Position numbers and translations under genes: made by a program
In this document: positions 46,985-54,510 of the stretch, piece after piece
Numbering within the stretch: the stretch's first letter is position 1
Layout: each line of letters opens with the position of its first letter
The notes under the pieces: generated by a model
What the model was told of the DNA's origin: nothing
The model's input: the letters and a program-made list of their open reading frames with translations, nothing else
The model's database searches: none
NCBI RefSeq assembly: GCF_030296015.1
Contig: NZ_AP027368.1
Location: forward strand, 3,162,001-3,226,000
Origin: Ferrimonas sp. YFM
GTDB lineage: Bacteria; Pseudomonadota; Gammaproteobacteria; Enterobacterales; Shewanellaceae
Reading direction: 5' to 3'
DNA length: 64,000 bases

Positions 46985-47753
46985 GGGTCAGCTCCTGTTG
47001 CAGTTGAGATTGGATGGCGGCGGCCTGAGCCACAAAGGGGCCCTGACAATCGAAGGGGGCCAATCCCTGGCGGTCGGCGGCGCGCAGGGCTTCGCTCCAG
47101 CTGAGGTGCCCCAGCAGCCTGCGCCCGGGCCCCAGCCGCTCACGAATGAAGGCCAGATCCTCCTCGCCCTGAACCTTGCCCGCCACGAAGGCTACCCGGG
47201 CGATGCCCAGCTCCCTGGCCAGGGCTTCCGCCTGTTCGGCGGTCTGCAGGCTGCGCTGGCCCGGCTCCACCACCACCAGCAGCATGTCCACCGCCTCGGC
47301 GGTGCCCCGCCCCAGGTGTTCGATGCCGGCCTCCATGTCCATCACCACCCACTCGTTCCCCTTAACCAGCAACTGGCGCATCAGGGCGCGCAACAGGGTG
47401 TGTTCTGGGCAGACGCAGCCGCCACCGGCTTGCTCGACACTGCCCATCTTCAGCAGCTTCACTCCCTGATGCTCCAGGGCGAAACGCTCCGGCAGATCCG
47501 CCACCGACGGATTGAGCTTGAACAAGCCGCTGCCGTTGGCGCCGGTGCGCTCCTTGGCCAGGGATTTCATCTGGGAAAAGGGGACCAGCCCGGCCGCCCG
47601 CTGTGCGTCGATGCCGACGGCTCCCGCCAGGTTGGCATCCGGGTCGGCGTCCACCGCCAGCACCTTGAAACCCTGCTTGGCCAGGCCTCTGGCCAGCAGG
47701 CCCGCCAGGGTGGTCTTCCCCACCCCGCCTTTGCCCGTTATGGCAATCTTCAT
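46977..47753 (-). CDS. cooC: CO dehydrogenase maturation ATPase CooC
   Basis: 258-aa MinD/SIMIBI-class ATPase needed to insert nickel into CooS. The deviant Walker A GKGGVGKTT (7-15), the DADPDANLA switch motif and the dimer-bridging metal site C113-x-C115 (GGGCVCPEHTLL) are all visible. It sits directly after cooS, as in R. rubrum cooFSCTJ. Confidence 0.95.
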   Translation of the reverse strand: MKIAITGKGGVGKTTLAGLLARGLAKQGFKVLAVDADPDANLAGAVGIDAQRAAGLVPFSQMKSLAKERTGANGSGLFKLNPSVADLPERFALEHQGVKLLKMGSVEQAGGGCVCPEHTLLRALMRQLLVKGNEWVVMDMEAGIEHLGRGTAEAVDMLLVVVEPGQRSLQTAEQAEALARELGIARVAFVAGKVQGEEDLAFIRERLGPGRRLLGHLSWSEALRAADRQGLAPFDCQGPFVAQAAAIQSQLQQELTHV

Positions 47754-47796
47754 CGCTTCTCTCCTTAGGGGGAGGCACGCCTCCCCCAGTCTCGGA

Positions 47797-49707
47797 TTAC
47801 AGGCCCAGTGCGGCGCGCTTACGGCGAATCACCTCCACCAGCTTGTCGCCGGCGGCATCCGGGTCGGTCTCCACCAGGAAGTAACCGCCAAACAGCTGCT
47901 CGGCCCCCTGGGTCATCAGATCGGTCACCACCTGGGAACCGGTCACCTGAGGCATGGTGCCCAAATGTGTCGGCAGCCCCAGGGCCACGGACCAGGAGGC
48001 GATGGCTACCGCCTTCTCCGACATCGCTTCCGGTGCCGAAGCCACCAGAGGCAGATCGCTCAAGTCCAGATCCAGACGTTTCGCCAGGGCGGTCGCCAGG
48101 GAGACGGCGCGGCTGTTGTCCACACAGGAGCCCATGTGCAGCACCAGGGGCAGAGGTCCGCCCAGGCCGGCGGCTTCACCGATGGCGGTCAGCACCGCCT
48201 TGAGCCCGTCACCGGCGTAAGCCTCGGTGGCCTCCTGATTCATCAGGCCATTTTTGGCAAAGGCCCCTGCGCCGCAGCCGGTGGCCAGCAGCAGTACGTT
48301 GTTGGCGGCCAGCTTCTCGGCAATTTTCTGGTAGCTGTTGTCCTGAACGCTCTGGGTGTTGTTGCAGCCGGCGAACAGGGCAATACCCTGGATGTTGCCG
48401 TTGGTGAGGTTATCCAGCAGTGGCTTGAGCGGATCCTCGGCGTCCACCTTGGACAGGGCCTCCACCACCGCTTCGGCGGAGAAGCCCACCACGGCGGTGC
48501 GCTTGATGTCGGGGATGTTGATCTTCTTGGGATCCCGGCGGCGGAAAGCGTCGATGGCCAGGCGAATCACCTGGGAGGCGTTCTCCCGGGCGTCCTCCTC
48601 GCGGAAGGGCACATGACGGGCCCCCTGCATCTTGTTGTCCCCCATGGTGGTGATCACCTCGGTGTGGAAGCAGTCCCCCACCTGGGGCAGTGACGGCATG
48701 ATGCACTGCACGTCCACCACCATGGCGTCCAGGGCGCCGGTGAGGATCGCCATCTCCTGGCTGAGGTAGTTGGTGGCCAGGGGCACGCCATGGCGCATCA
48801 TCACCTCGTTGCCGGTACAGCAGATGCCGACGATGTTGATCCCCTGGGGGGCACCGGCGGCGATCGCTTCCTGATTCAGCTCGTCGGCCATCTCACAGAT
48901 CACTTCACTGAGCAGGGGGTTGTGGCCATTGACGGCGATGTTGACCGCGGCGGCGTTGATCACCCCGATGTTGGCCTCGGTCACCACAGGGGACGGGGTA
49001 CCGAACATGGCATCGGAGAGTTCGGTGGCCAGGGTCATGCCATTGAAGTCCGCCAGGGCCCCCTTGACCCCACCCAGGAACAGGTTGGTGGGGTCGGCGT
49101 CGCAGCCGATGTGAGTGCGGGCCATGATCTGGGCCACGGTGGCGTCGATGTTATGGGGCAGAGCGTGCAGAGACTCCAGCTTCTCCAGCCGCTTGGGCGG
49201 CAGGCTGGCCTGGATCCAGCGACATGGCGTGTCATGGTCCTGGTTCTGATAATCCTCCAGGGTCAGGGTGGCCACCTCGTGAGCCAGGGAGAGGGTATCC
49301 CGGCCGGCGGTGTCGATGCCCAGTCGCTGGGCCAGAGCCTCCAGTTTCTTGGGATCGCGAATGGAGTACGCAGGCAGCTCGCCTTTGCCTACCCGCTGCA
49401 TCGCCAGGGCGATGTGACGGCCGTGCTCGGAGTGGGCGGCGGCGCCGGCGGCCATCATCCGCACCACGTTGCGGGCGGCGATGGTGTCGCGGTTGGCGCC
49501 GCAGATCCCCTCACTGGGGCCATCGCCAAAGGGGTCGATGCGACAGGGCCCCTTCCAACACACCCGGCAACACAGACCCAGGGAGCCAAAGCCGCACTGG
49601 GGCTGCTGCGCCTGATGACGGTCGAATACGGTGGCAATCCCCTCACGCTCTGCCACGGGACAGAGGGCGGCAACTGCCTGATCTACAGATTTCACTTTAA
49701 TTTCCAT
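47797..49707 (-). CDS. cooS: anaerobic Ni-Fe carbon monoxide dehydrogenase CooS
   Basis: 636-aa homodimeric enzyme oxidising CO plus water to CO2, two protons and two electrons. All cluster ligands can be placed. D and B cluster cysteines are C38, C46, C47, C50, C55 and C69. C cluster (NiFe4S4) ligands are H262 (VNGHNP), C296 or C297, C335 (VDVQC), C448 (FAGCNN), C478 (ATGCGA) and C528 (MGSCVDN). The acid-base lysine is K565 (SEKAVAIASW). The spacing is that of the Carboxydothermus and R. rubrum enzymes. No acetyl-CoA synthase genes accompany it, so the role is CO oxidation, not carbon fixation. Its ATG shares one base with the cooF stop. Confidence 0.97.
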   Translation of the reverse strand: MEIKVKSVDQAVAALCPVAEREGIATVFDRHQAQQPQCGFGSLGLCCRVCWKGPCRIDPFGDGPSEGICGANRDTIAARNVVRMMAAGAAAHSEHGRHIALAMQRVGKGELPAYSIRDPKKLEALAQRLGIDTAGRDTLSLAHEVATLTLEDYQNQDHDTPCRWIQASLPPKRLEKLESLHALPHNIDATVAQIMARTHIGCDADPTNLFLGGVKGALADFNGMTLATELSDAMFGTPSPVVTEANIGVINAAAVNIAVNGHNPLLSEVICEMADELNQEAIAAGAPQGINIVGICCTGNEVMMRHGVPLATNYLSQEMAILTGALDAMVVDVQCIMPSLPQVGDCFHTEVITTMGDNKMQGARHVPFREEDARENASQVIRLAIDAFRRRDPKKINIPDIKRTAVVGFSAEAVVEALSKVDAEDPLKPLLDNLTNGNIQGIALFAGCNNTQSVQDNSYQKIAEKLAANNVLLLATGCGAGAFAKNGLMNQEATEAYAGDGLKAVLTAIGEAAGLGGPLPLVLHMGSCVDNSRAVSLATALAKRLDLDLSDLPLVASAPEAMSEKAVAIASWSVALGLPTHLGTMPQVTGSQVVTDLMTQGAEQLFGGYFLVETDPDAAGDKLVEVIRRKRAALGL

Positions 49708-50282
49708 CAGGGTTTCCTCAGTGTCAGGGTCATGTGTTTCTGGGATTGGGCCAGCTCTTTGGCCCGGGCCTGGATCAGTGCCGTACGGTAGGCTTTCATC
49801 TCCACCAGACGGATCGCCTTGGTAGGACAGGCTTCGACACAGGCTGGGTCACTCTTACCGGTCTGTGCCCGCCAGTCACGGCAGAGATCGCACTTGAGCG
49901 CCACCCCCTGGTTGTTGCTGCCGTCAGCCTGGCGATGACCGTCGCGACGCACCGTGATGGCACCGAAAGGACACACCATGACGCACAGCTTGCAGCCGAC
50001 ACAGCTCTCCTCGGTGATCTGCACCTGGCCATCCTGCTGACGACAGGCGCCGGTGGGGCACACCATGGTGCAGGGGGCGTTTTCACATTGACGACACTGC
50101 ATGGGCATCATCACCTGATCGCTGACCACCACCTTGGTGCGGGAGTGCAGGGGCTTGCGCTCGCGCACCGCCTCCACCAGACTCCCGCCACCGTGGGCCA
50201 CCGCGCAGGCAAGCTCACAACTATGACAACCCAGGCAGCGCTCTGCGTCGGCATAGATGATGACGTTTTCCGTTTCTCTCAT
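49707..50282 (-). CDS. cooF: CO dehydrogenase iron-sulfur electron-transfer protein CooF
   Basis: 191-aa polyferredoxin of the four-cluster DmsB/HycB type. Cysteine motifs are CLGCHSCELAC, CRQCENAPCTMVC, CVGCKLCVMVC and a final CDLC...CVEAC pair. It carries electrons from CooS to the hydrogenase (through CooX). It is co-transcribed with cooS with a one-base stop/start overlap. No signal peptide, so it works in the cytoplasm. Confidence 0.93.
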   Translation of the reverse strand: MRETENVIIYADAERCLGCHSCELACAVAHGGGSLVEAVRERKPLHSRTKVVVSDQVMMPMQCRQCENAPCTMVCPTGACRQQDGQVQITEESCVGCKLCVMVCPFGAITVRRDGHRQADGSNNQGVALKCDLCRDWRAQTGKSDPACVEACPTKAIRLVEMKAYRTALIQARAKELAQSQKHMTLTLRKP

Positions 50283-50296
50283 AGCTTTCGCCTTCT

Positions 50297-50635
50297 TCAG
50301 ATCTCAAAGCTCTCAATGAACAGCTCCTCGCCCTGAGTCAGTTGCAGCGACGTACTGTCACAGCCGGGACAACGGAAACAGAACCGCCGCACCTGAAACG
50401 ACTCAGAACACTCGAGGCAGGTGGCCCGGGCCTCCACGGTGTCGATCACCAGTTCCGCCCCCTCCAGTACCGTGTCCCTGACAAACATCTCGAAGCAGAA
50501 ACGCAAAGAGTGGGGTTCCACCGCCTTTAATCGACCCACCTTGAGGGTGACCCGGCTGACCGAGTCCACCCCAAGCTCTGAAGTACGGCTCAGCAGTATC
50601 TTCACCAGCCCTTGGGTTAAAGCCGCTTCATGCAT
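50297..50635 (-). CDS. hypA: hydrogenase nickel incorporation protein HypA
   Basis: 112-aa nickel chaperone. It begins MHEAALTQGL with the nickel ligand His2, and has the Cys4 zinc site CLEC...CPGC near residues 73-92. Together with HypB it loads nickel into CooH. ATG 50635 was chosen so that the conserved Met-His-Glu is at the N-terminus; an upstream GTG is ignored. It is the first gene of the CooA-controlled operon, 14 bp before cooF. HypC, D, E and F are not in this window. Confidence 0.94.
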   Translation of the reverse strand: MHEAALTQGLVKILLSRTSELGVDSVSRVTLKVGRLKAVEPHSLRFCFEMFVRDTVLEGAELVIDTVEARATCLECSESFQVRRFCFRCPGCDSTSLQLTQGEELFIESFEI

Positions 50636-50670
50636 CACCGTGTCTCCTGAACAACGTTGGGTTCACAGGC

Positions 50671-50713
50671 ATGAAACCCCAGGGGGAATGGGATTACTGT
50701 CGGCTGGATGACA
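50671..50713 (-). promoter_or_regulatory. CooA-dependent promoter of hypA-cooFSCT-hypB
   Basis: TGTCG-GCTGGA-TGACA (50698-50713) is a CooA-type 5-6-5 inverted repeat with one mismatch between arms. A weak TTTCAT -10-like element lies at 50671-50676 on the minus strand, putting the site near -42. It sits between the cymA-like gene terminator and hypA. Confidence 0.65.
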
Positions 50714-50760
50714 GCTGGGCTGAGGGAGGAAAAAAGTGGGATCCTGCGCAGACGACAGGC

Positions 50761-50788
50761 AAAAAAAACGCCGGCGGATGCCGGCGTG
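50761..50788 (-). terminator. terminator of the cymA-like gene
   Basis: On the minus strand ACGCCGGC and GCCGGCGT pair around ATCC, followed by eight T residues. It insulates the cytochrome gene from the coo operon. Confidence 0.92.
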
Positions 50789-50808
50789 GAGAGGGGGTCA
50801 GCCTGAAA

Positions 50809-51381
50809 TCAAGGCTTCTTGTGAGCCACCTTGTACTTGTGGCAGTCGATGCAGGTCTTGCCCATCTTGTCCATCTTCTGGTGCATCTTGGCGGCCACCT
50901 TCTTCTGCTTGTCGAAGTTCATCCGCTCCACATCGTGACAGGTGCGGCACTCACGGGAATCGTTGGCCTTCATCTCGGCGATGATGCGGGCAGCGCCATC
51001 TTTCTTGTAGGCGAGGAACTCGTCCTTGGTGGTGATCTCGCCCTTGAGCTCCAGGTAGACCTCCTTCATGGCGGAGATCTTGCGGATCATCTTAGGCACG
51101 AACTCCTTGGAGACGTGGCAGTCGGCACAGTTGACCACCATGCCGGAGGCGCTGGTGCCGTGCTTGCTCAGGGCCACCTCTTCGGCGGCAAAGGAGGGCA
51201 CATGGCAATTGACGCAGAAGGCGTCACTGCTGGTGGCGTGCAGCACGGTGTTGAAACCCACGGTACCCACGGCACCCACGGCCACCGCCAGGAAGGCGCC
51301 CAGGGGAATACCCAGTAACCACTTGGACTTAGGCTGCTTCCACAGTTTGGACCAACCGGATTCTTGTTGGTTGTTGTTCAT
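50809..51381 (-). CDS. CymA/NapC/NirT-family tetraheme quinol dehydrogenase
   Basis: 190-aa inner-membrane cytochrome. One N-terminal helix (about 20-42) anchors a periplasmic domain with four CxxCH sites (CVNCH, CADCH, CRTCH, CIDCH). The stretch TVLHATSSDAFCVNCHVPSF closely resembles Shewanella CymA. Such proteins oxidise menaquinol and pass electrons to periplasmic carriers. Its position next to decaheme genes suggests it feeds the MtrA/tetraheme route. It lies divergently from the first decaheme lipoprotein gene and just upstream of, but insulated from, the CO operon. Confidence 0.88.
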   Translation of the reverse strand: MNNNQQESGWSKLWKQPKSKWLLGIPLGAFLAVAVGAVGTVGFNTVLHATSSDAFCVNCHVPSFAAEEVALSKHGTSASGMVVNCADCHVSKEFVPKMIRKISAMKEVYLELKGEITTKDEFLAYKKDGAARIIAEMKANDSRECRTCHDVERMNFDKQKKVAAKMHQKMDKMGKTCIDCHKYKVAHKKP

Positions 51382-51719
51382 CTCTCATCCTCAAAAAAAC
51401 AGCGCCGCCTCAAAGGGAGGCGGCAAGATAAAATCGGTGTGAGCAAATTTTAATGAGGGTAAAAATGCAACATAATGATAGAGTTCACAGAACATCCAAC
51501 TGCAAAGTCACAGGCATCACAAGCTGAGATCCTGATCATCTTTTGGGCCGGACGCCAACCCCTCGGTTTCACCGAAACCCGACCCAAGCTTTATCTTTTT
51601 CAAATCAGTACCTAATGTTGAATGAGCCGGGTTCAATGTCAGTATTTTTTAACATTGCTGACAGCAAACTGAACTCCACTCACTGTTTTTGCAATATCAA
51701 GTTTAAACTTTTGCAATTG

Positions 51720-51733
51720 TTGACGTTGATCAC
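51720..51733. promoter_or_regulatory. FNR-like site upstream of the decaheme cluster
   Basis: TTGAC-GTTG-ATCAC matches the FNR consensus TTGAT-N4-ATCAA at 8 of 10 defined positions. It is about 107 bp before the decaheme start codon. Confidence 0.45.
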
Positions 51734-51779
51734 GACGGTTAACCAGAGGTCTGGGGTATCTTCGTGGTGTTCATTATGC

Positions 51780-51797
51780 ATACCTAAATTTAGGTAT
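51780..51797. promoter_or_regulatory. perfect 18-bp palindrome upstream of decaheme gene
   Basis: ATACCTAAATTTAGGTAT reads the same on both strands. It ends 36 bp before the decaheme start codon, so it lies in the promoter or early leader. No known regulator is recognised. Confidence 0.6.
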
Positions 51798-51833
51798 ATG
51801 CATGAACAACCTAAACATTGCAGGGAAAAAGTA

Positions 51834-54065
51834 ATGATGATGATGATGAAACCCAACGCCCTATGGCGCGCCATGGCCTTTGCCGGCCTGGGTGCCCTAG
51901 CCCTCAGTGGTTGCGGCAGCGACGGCTCCGATGGATCCGACGGTGAAGATGGCCAGCCAGGTCCGGTCGGCAAGCCCGTGACCTCGGCCTCCGCTGTTGT
52001 AAGCACTATCACAGGTGCCAGCTTTGATGACGCTGGCATCCTGACTGTGAACTTCTCCTTGGCAGACGCCAATGGTGTTGCCCTCTATGGCTTGAAAGAT
52101 ATCGACATTGCCGGTGTCTCTCTGGGCCGTATCGGTGACGAAGATGAGATCGGCTCCACCGACATTCCGGGTGAGCCCCGCGACGTCTGGCTGAGCTACT
52201 ACACCAAGACCAAGGGTGAGTTTGAAGGGGAAACCCTCTATGCCGGTTCCGGATACTTCTCCGGCATCTCCTATCGTGGTGATGTGAACTGTACCGACTG
52301 TCTGACCGACAACAACGACGGTACCTACACCCTGGTGACCAAGGGCACCAAGCCCGACGGCTCCGCCTACGAGGTGGCCATCGACACCAACGATCTCTAC
52401 AGCGTTAAGAATGACGTCACCCATGGTGTCTACATGGCCATCAAGGTGCGCAACGACGACGCCAGCGAGATCCACCTGGCCAATGGCGACTACCTCAACA
52501 CCGCTGGCTTCTACTACTGGCTGCCCAGCGCCAACACCGTTGCAGAACGTCCCAAGCACGTGATTGCCAATGAGACCTGTGAGAGCTGTCACCGTCCCGG
52601 TCACGACGGCAACCTGGGTAACATGCACCACCCCGGCAAGCACACTGTGATGGACTCCTGTACCTTCTGCCACGTGGAGTTCAACGAGTACCAGACCAAA
52701 GATGATGACGGCAACGTCATCGGCAAGCACGACGGCTCCATCAAGGGCATCGCCCACGAGTTCCACAGCCACTCCTTCTTCGCCGACGATGGCATCTATC
52801 CTCAGAACGCCGCCAACTGTCAGACCTGTCACCAGGCTGATGAAGCTGTGGCCAATGCGGATGCCTGGACCGCCGACAAGGACACCGCCACCTGTCTGAA
52901 CTGTCACGACAGTCAGTACGGCGTGCCGAGCTGGCACTGGGATGCGGACAACAACCAGATCGCTGAGAACTATCAGAACTGTGTGTCCTGTCACGGCCAG
53001 GGTGCCCGTGGTGCCGAGGCGGCCCACTACACCGCCAACAACACCGCCCGCTCCACCGAGCTGAAGGTGATCTTCGACTCCATGACCGCTGCGGCTGACG
53101 GCTCCTCCATCACCACCATCTTCAAGATCATGGATGGTGAGGATATGGTGCCTCTGAGCCAGATCGATCCTCGCCCCTACAAGTACGGCGGCTTTAACAG
53201 CGCCATCGTGCTGAACGGCGTGCTGAGCGACGACTTCCTGGTGAACTACCAGAAAGTGGGCTGGGATACCTTCACTCAGCTGCCAGACGGTCGTCTGCAG
53301 TCTGTCATCAGCGACGCCGACTTCGCGGTGAAAGAGCTGATTGATGCCGGTGCCACCATCGCCCTGAGCAGCCAGATTCACGTCTGCTTCGGTGGCCGCG
53401 GCACTCGCGAAGACTGTGTGGTCGATGCAGAAGGCAACCTGGACGGACAGGAAGCGCCCTACCTAGTGAGCGACACCTTCTACTTCAACCAGGACGGCAC
53501 TGCCGTGGCTGACACCCCGCGCATCCAGCATGCCGAGATGACCGCCTGTCAGGATTGCCACACCGCCGCCATCCAGCACCGTTACACCAACGACATGGAC
53601 GGCTGTGCAACCTGCCACAACGGTACCCGTACCAACAGCTCGGCCACCAGCTCCAACCTGGCCCGCGTGGTTCACAGCAAGCACTACATCGGTGGCTTCT
53701 TCAAGAAGACCGACTGTGCCACCTGTCACGGTGATTCCGGCTTCTCCCTGAGCCTGATCCCGGCCAATGCTGCACCTGTAGCCTTCGGTACCACCGACGG
53801 TGGTCGCTTCGACCCAGCCACCAACGAGCAGTTGCTGGTGTCTCCGCAGACCGCGGCCTGCGTCAGCTGCCACCTGCCTCCATACGGCCTGAGCGACTCC
53901 ACCGTGGCTCACATGAAGGCGATGGGCGGTGTGATTGAGCTGAACGACGGCGCCATCGGCGTACCTTCCAGCAGCTACCCAGCCCAGGTTGAAGAGACCT
54001 GTGCCACCTGTCACAGCGACAGCCAGGTGCTGGAAGCCCACTCCAACTGGAGCTCCAGCCACTAA
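51834..54065 (+). CDS. OmcA/MtrC-type decaheme outer-membrane lipoprotein
   Basis: 743-aa surface cytochrome. The signal sequence ends in the lipobox ALSG-C, followed by a Gly/Asp/Ser linker (GSDGSDGSDGEDGQPG). Ten CxxCH heme sites fall in two groups, five in the middle (CESCH, CTFCH, CQTCH, CLNCH, CVSCH) and five near the C-terminus (CQDCH, CATCH, CATCH, CVSCH, CATCH), separated by a beta-rich domain, the alternating layout of MtrC/OmcA. A CTDC pair near residue 150 may form a disulfide. It should reduce extracellular metals. The start is set at the first of five consecutive ATG codons, eight bases after AGGG. Confidence 0.92.
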   Translation: MMMMMKPNALWRAMAFAGLGALALSGCGSDGSDGSDGEDGQPGPVGKPVTSASAVVSTITGASFDDAGILTVNFSLADANGVALYGLKDIDIAGVSLGRIGDEDEIGSTDIPGEPRDVWLSYYTKTKGEFEGETLYAGSGYFSGISYRGDVNCTDCLTDNNDGTYTLVTKGTKPDGSAYEVAIDTNDLYSVKNDVTHGVYMAIKVRNDDASEIHLANGDYLNTAGFYYWLPSANTVAERPKHVIANETCESCHRPGHDGNLGNMHHPGKHTVMDSCTFCHVEFNEYQTKDDDGNVIGKHDGSIKGIAHEFHSHSFFADDGIYPQNAANCQTCHQADEAVANADAWTADKDTATCLNCHDSQYGVPSWHWDADNNQIAENYQNCVSCHGQGARGAEAAHYTANNTARSTELKVIFDSMTAAADGSSITTIFKIMDGEDMVPLSQIDPRPYKYGGFNSAIVLNGVLSDDFLVNYQKVGWDTFTQLPDGRLQSVISDADFAVKELIDAGATIALSSQIHVCFGGRGTREDCVVDAEGNLDGQEAPYLVSDTFYFNQDGTAVADTPRIQHAEMTACQDCHTAAIQHRYTNDMDGCATCHNGTRTNSSATSSNLARVVHSKHYIGGFFKKTDCATCHGDSGFSLSLIPANAAPVAFGTTDGGRFDPATNEQLLVSPQTAACVSCHLPPYGLSDSTVAHMKAMGGVIELNDGAIGVPSSSYPAQVEETCATCHSDSQVLEAHSNWSSSH

Positions 54066-54084
54066 GGCATAACGCCTGACCATG

Positions 54085-54110
54085 AAGCGGCCCACCGGGC
54101 CGCTTTTTTT
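54085..54110 (+). terminator. terminator of first decaheme gene
   Basis: GCGGCCC and GGGCCGC pair around ACC, followed by seven T residues. Confidence 0.92.
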
Positions 54111-54319
54111 GTGCCGACGCCGGCCCGATGAAATTGTTTCAAAATGTCTGTAAAGATCGCCAAATGTGGAAAGATTGACCAACACCCACACAAAAAGTCG
54201 GTCTTTTAACTCGGTTTTTCAGATTTAAAAGCAGCCCTGTCCGGGCTTTTCGCTGAACCCTGGCTGAACCGGCAAGAAACGCCGTTCACATTTCCCTTTT
54301 TTGCAACTAAGTTATTGCC

Positions 54320-54339
54320 TAAGTGAAATTTTTCACTTA
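54320..54339. promoter_or_regulatory. CRP-like perfect palindrome upstream of second decaheme gene
   Basis: TAAGTGAAATTTTTCACTTA is a perfect 20-bp inverted repeat. Its core GTGA-N6-TCAC is the CRP core with altered outer bases. CRP controls extracellular electron transfer genes in Shewanella. It lies about 87 bp upstream of the start predicted from TATAAA at 54405. Confidence 0.6.
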
Positions 54340-54510
54340 CTCCTTTCTGGGTAGAGCAATGTAAATCGCTGATGCAAGTCACAGTATTTATGAGAGGAAG
54401 TTGATATAAATTGCATTGAATAGGCGCACAACTGAATCTTAATCAAGGCAGTAAGCGTCACTTGGTAAGATGGTTAACAAAAAACCATCTCCAAAAGCAG
54501 GGAAATGATA

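Larger units (their letters stand above)
51382..51833. other. divergent regulatory region, cymA-like / decaheme gene
   Basis: 452 bp with no gene. It holds an FNR-like site (51720-51733), a perfect 18-bp palindrome (51780-51797) and, before 51834, an AGGG ribosome site. The part near 51440-51480 is AT-rich and should contain the cymA-like promoter. Confidence 0.6.
54066..54510. other. intergenic region between the two decaheme lipoprotein genes
   Basis: 445 bp with no gene. It contains the terminator of the first gene (54085-54110), a perfect 20-bp CRP-like palindrome (54320-54339) and a TATAAA -10 candidate (54405-54410). The second gene therefore appears to have its own promoter. Confidence 0.6.

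Noticed and set aside
47797-49707. CooS as part of an acetyl-CoA synthase/Wood-Ljungdahl cluster with fhs
   Set aside because: No AcsB, corrinoid protein or methyltransferase gene is present. fhs is about 12 kb away in a separate monocistronic unit, so joint carbon fixation is not supported.
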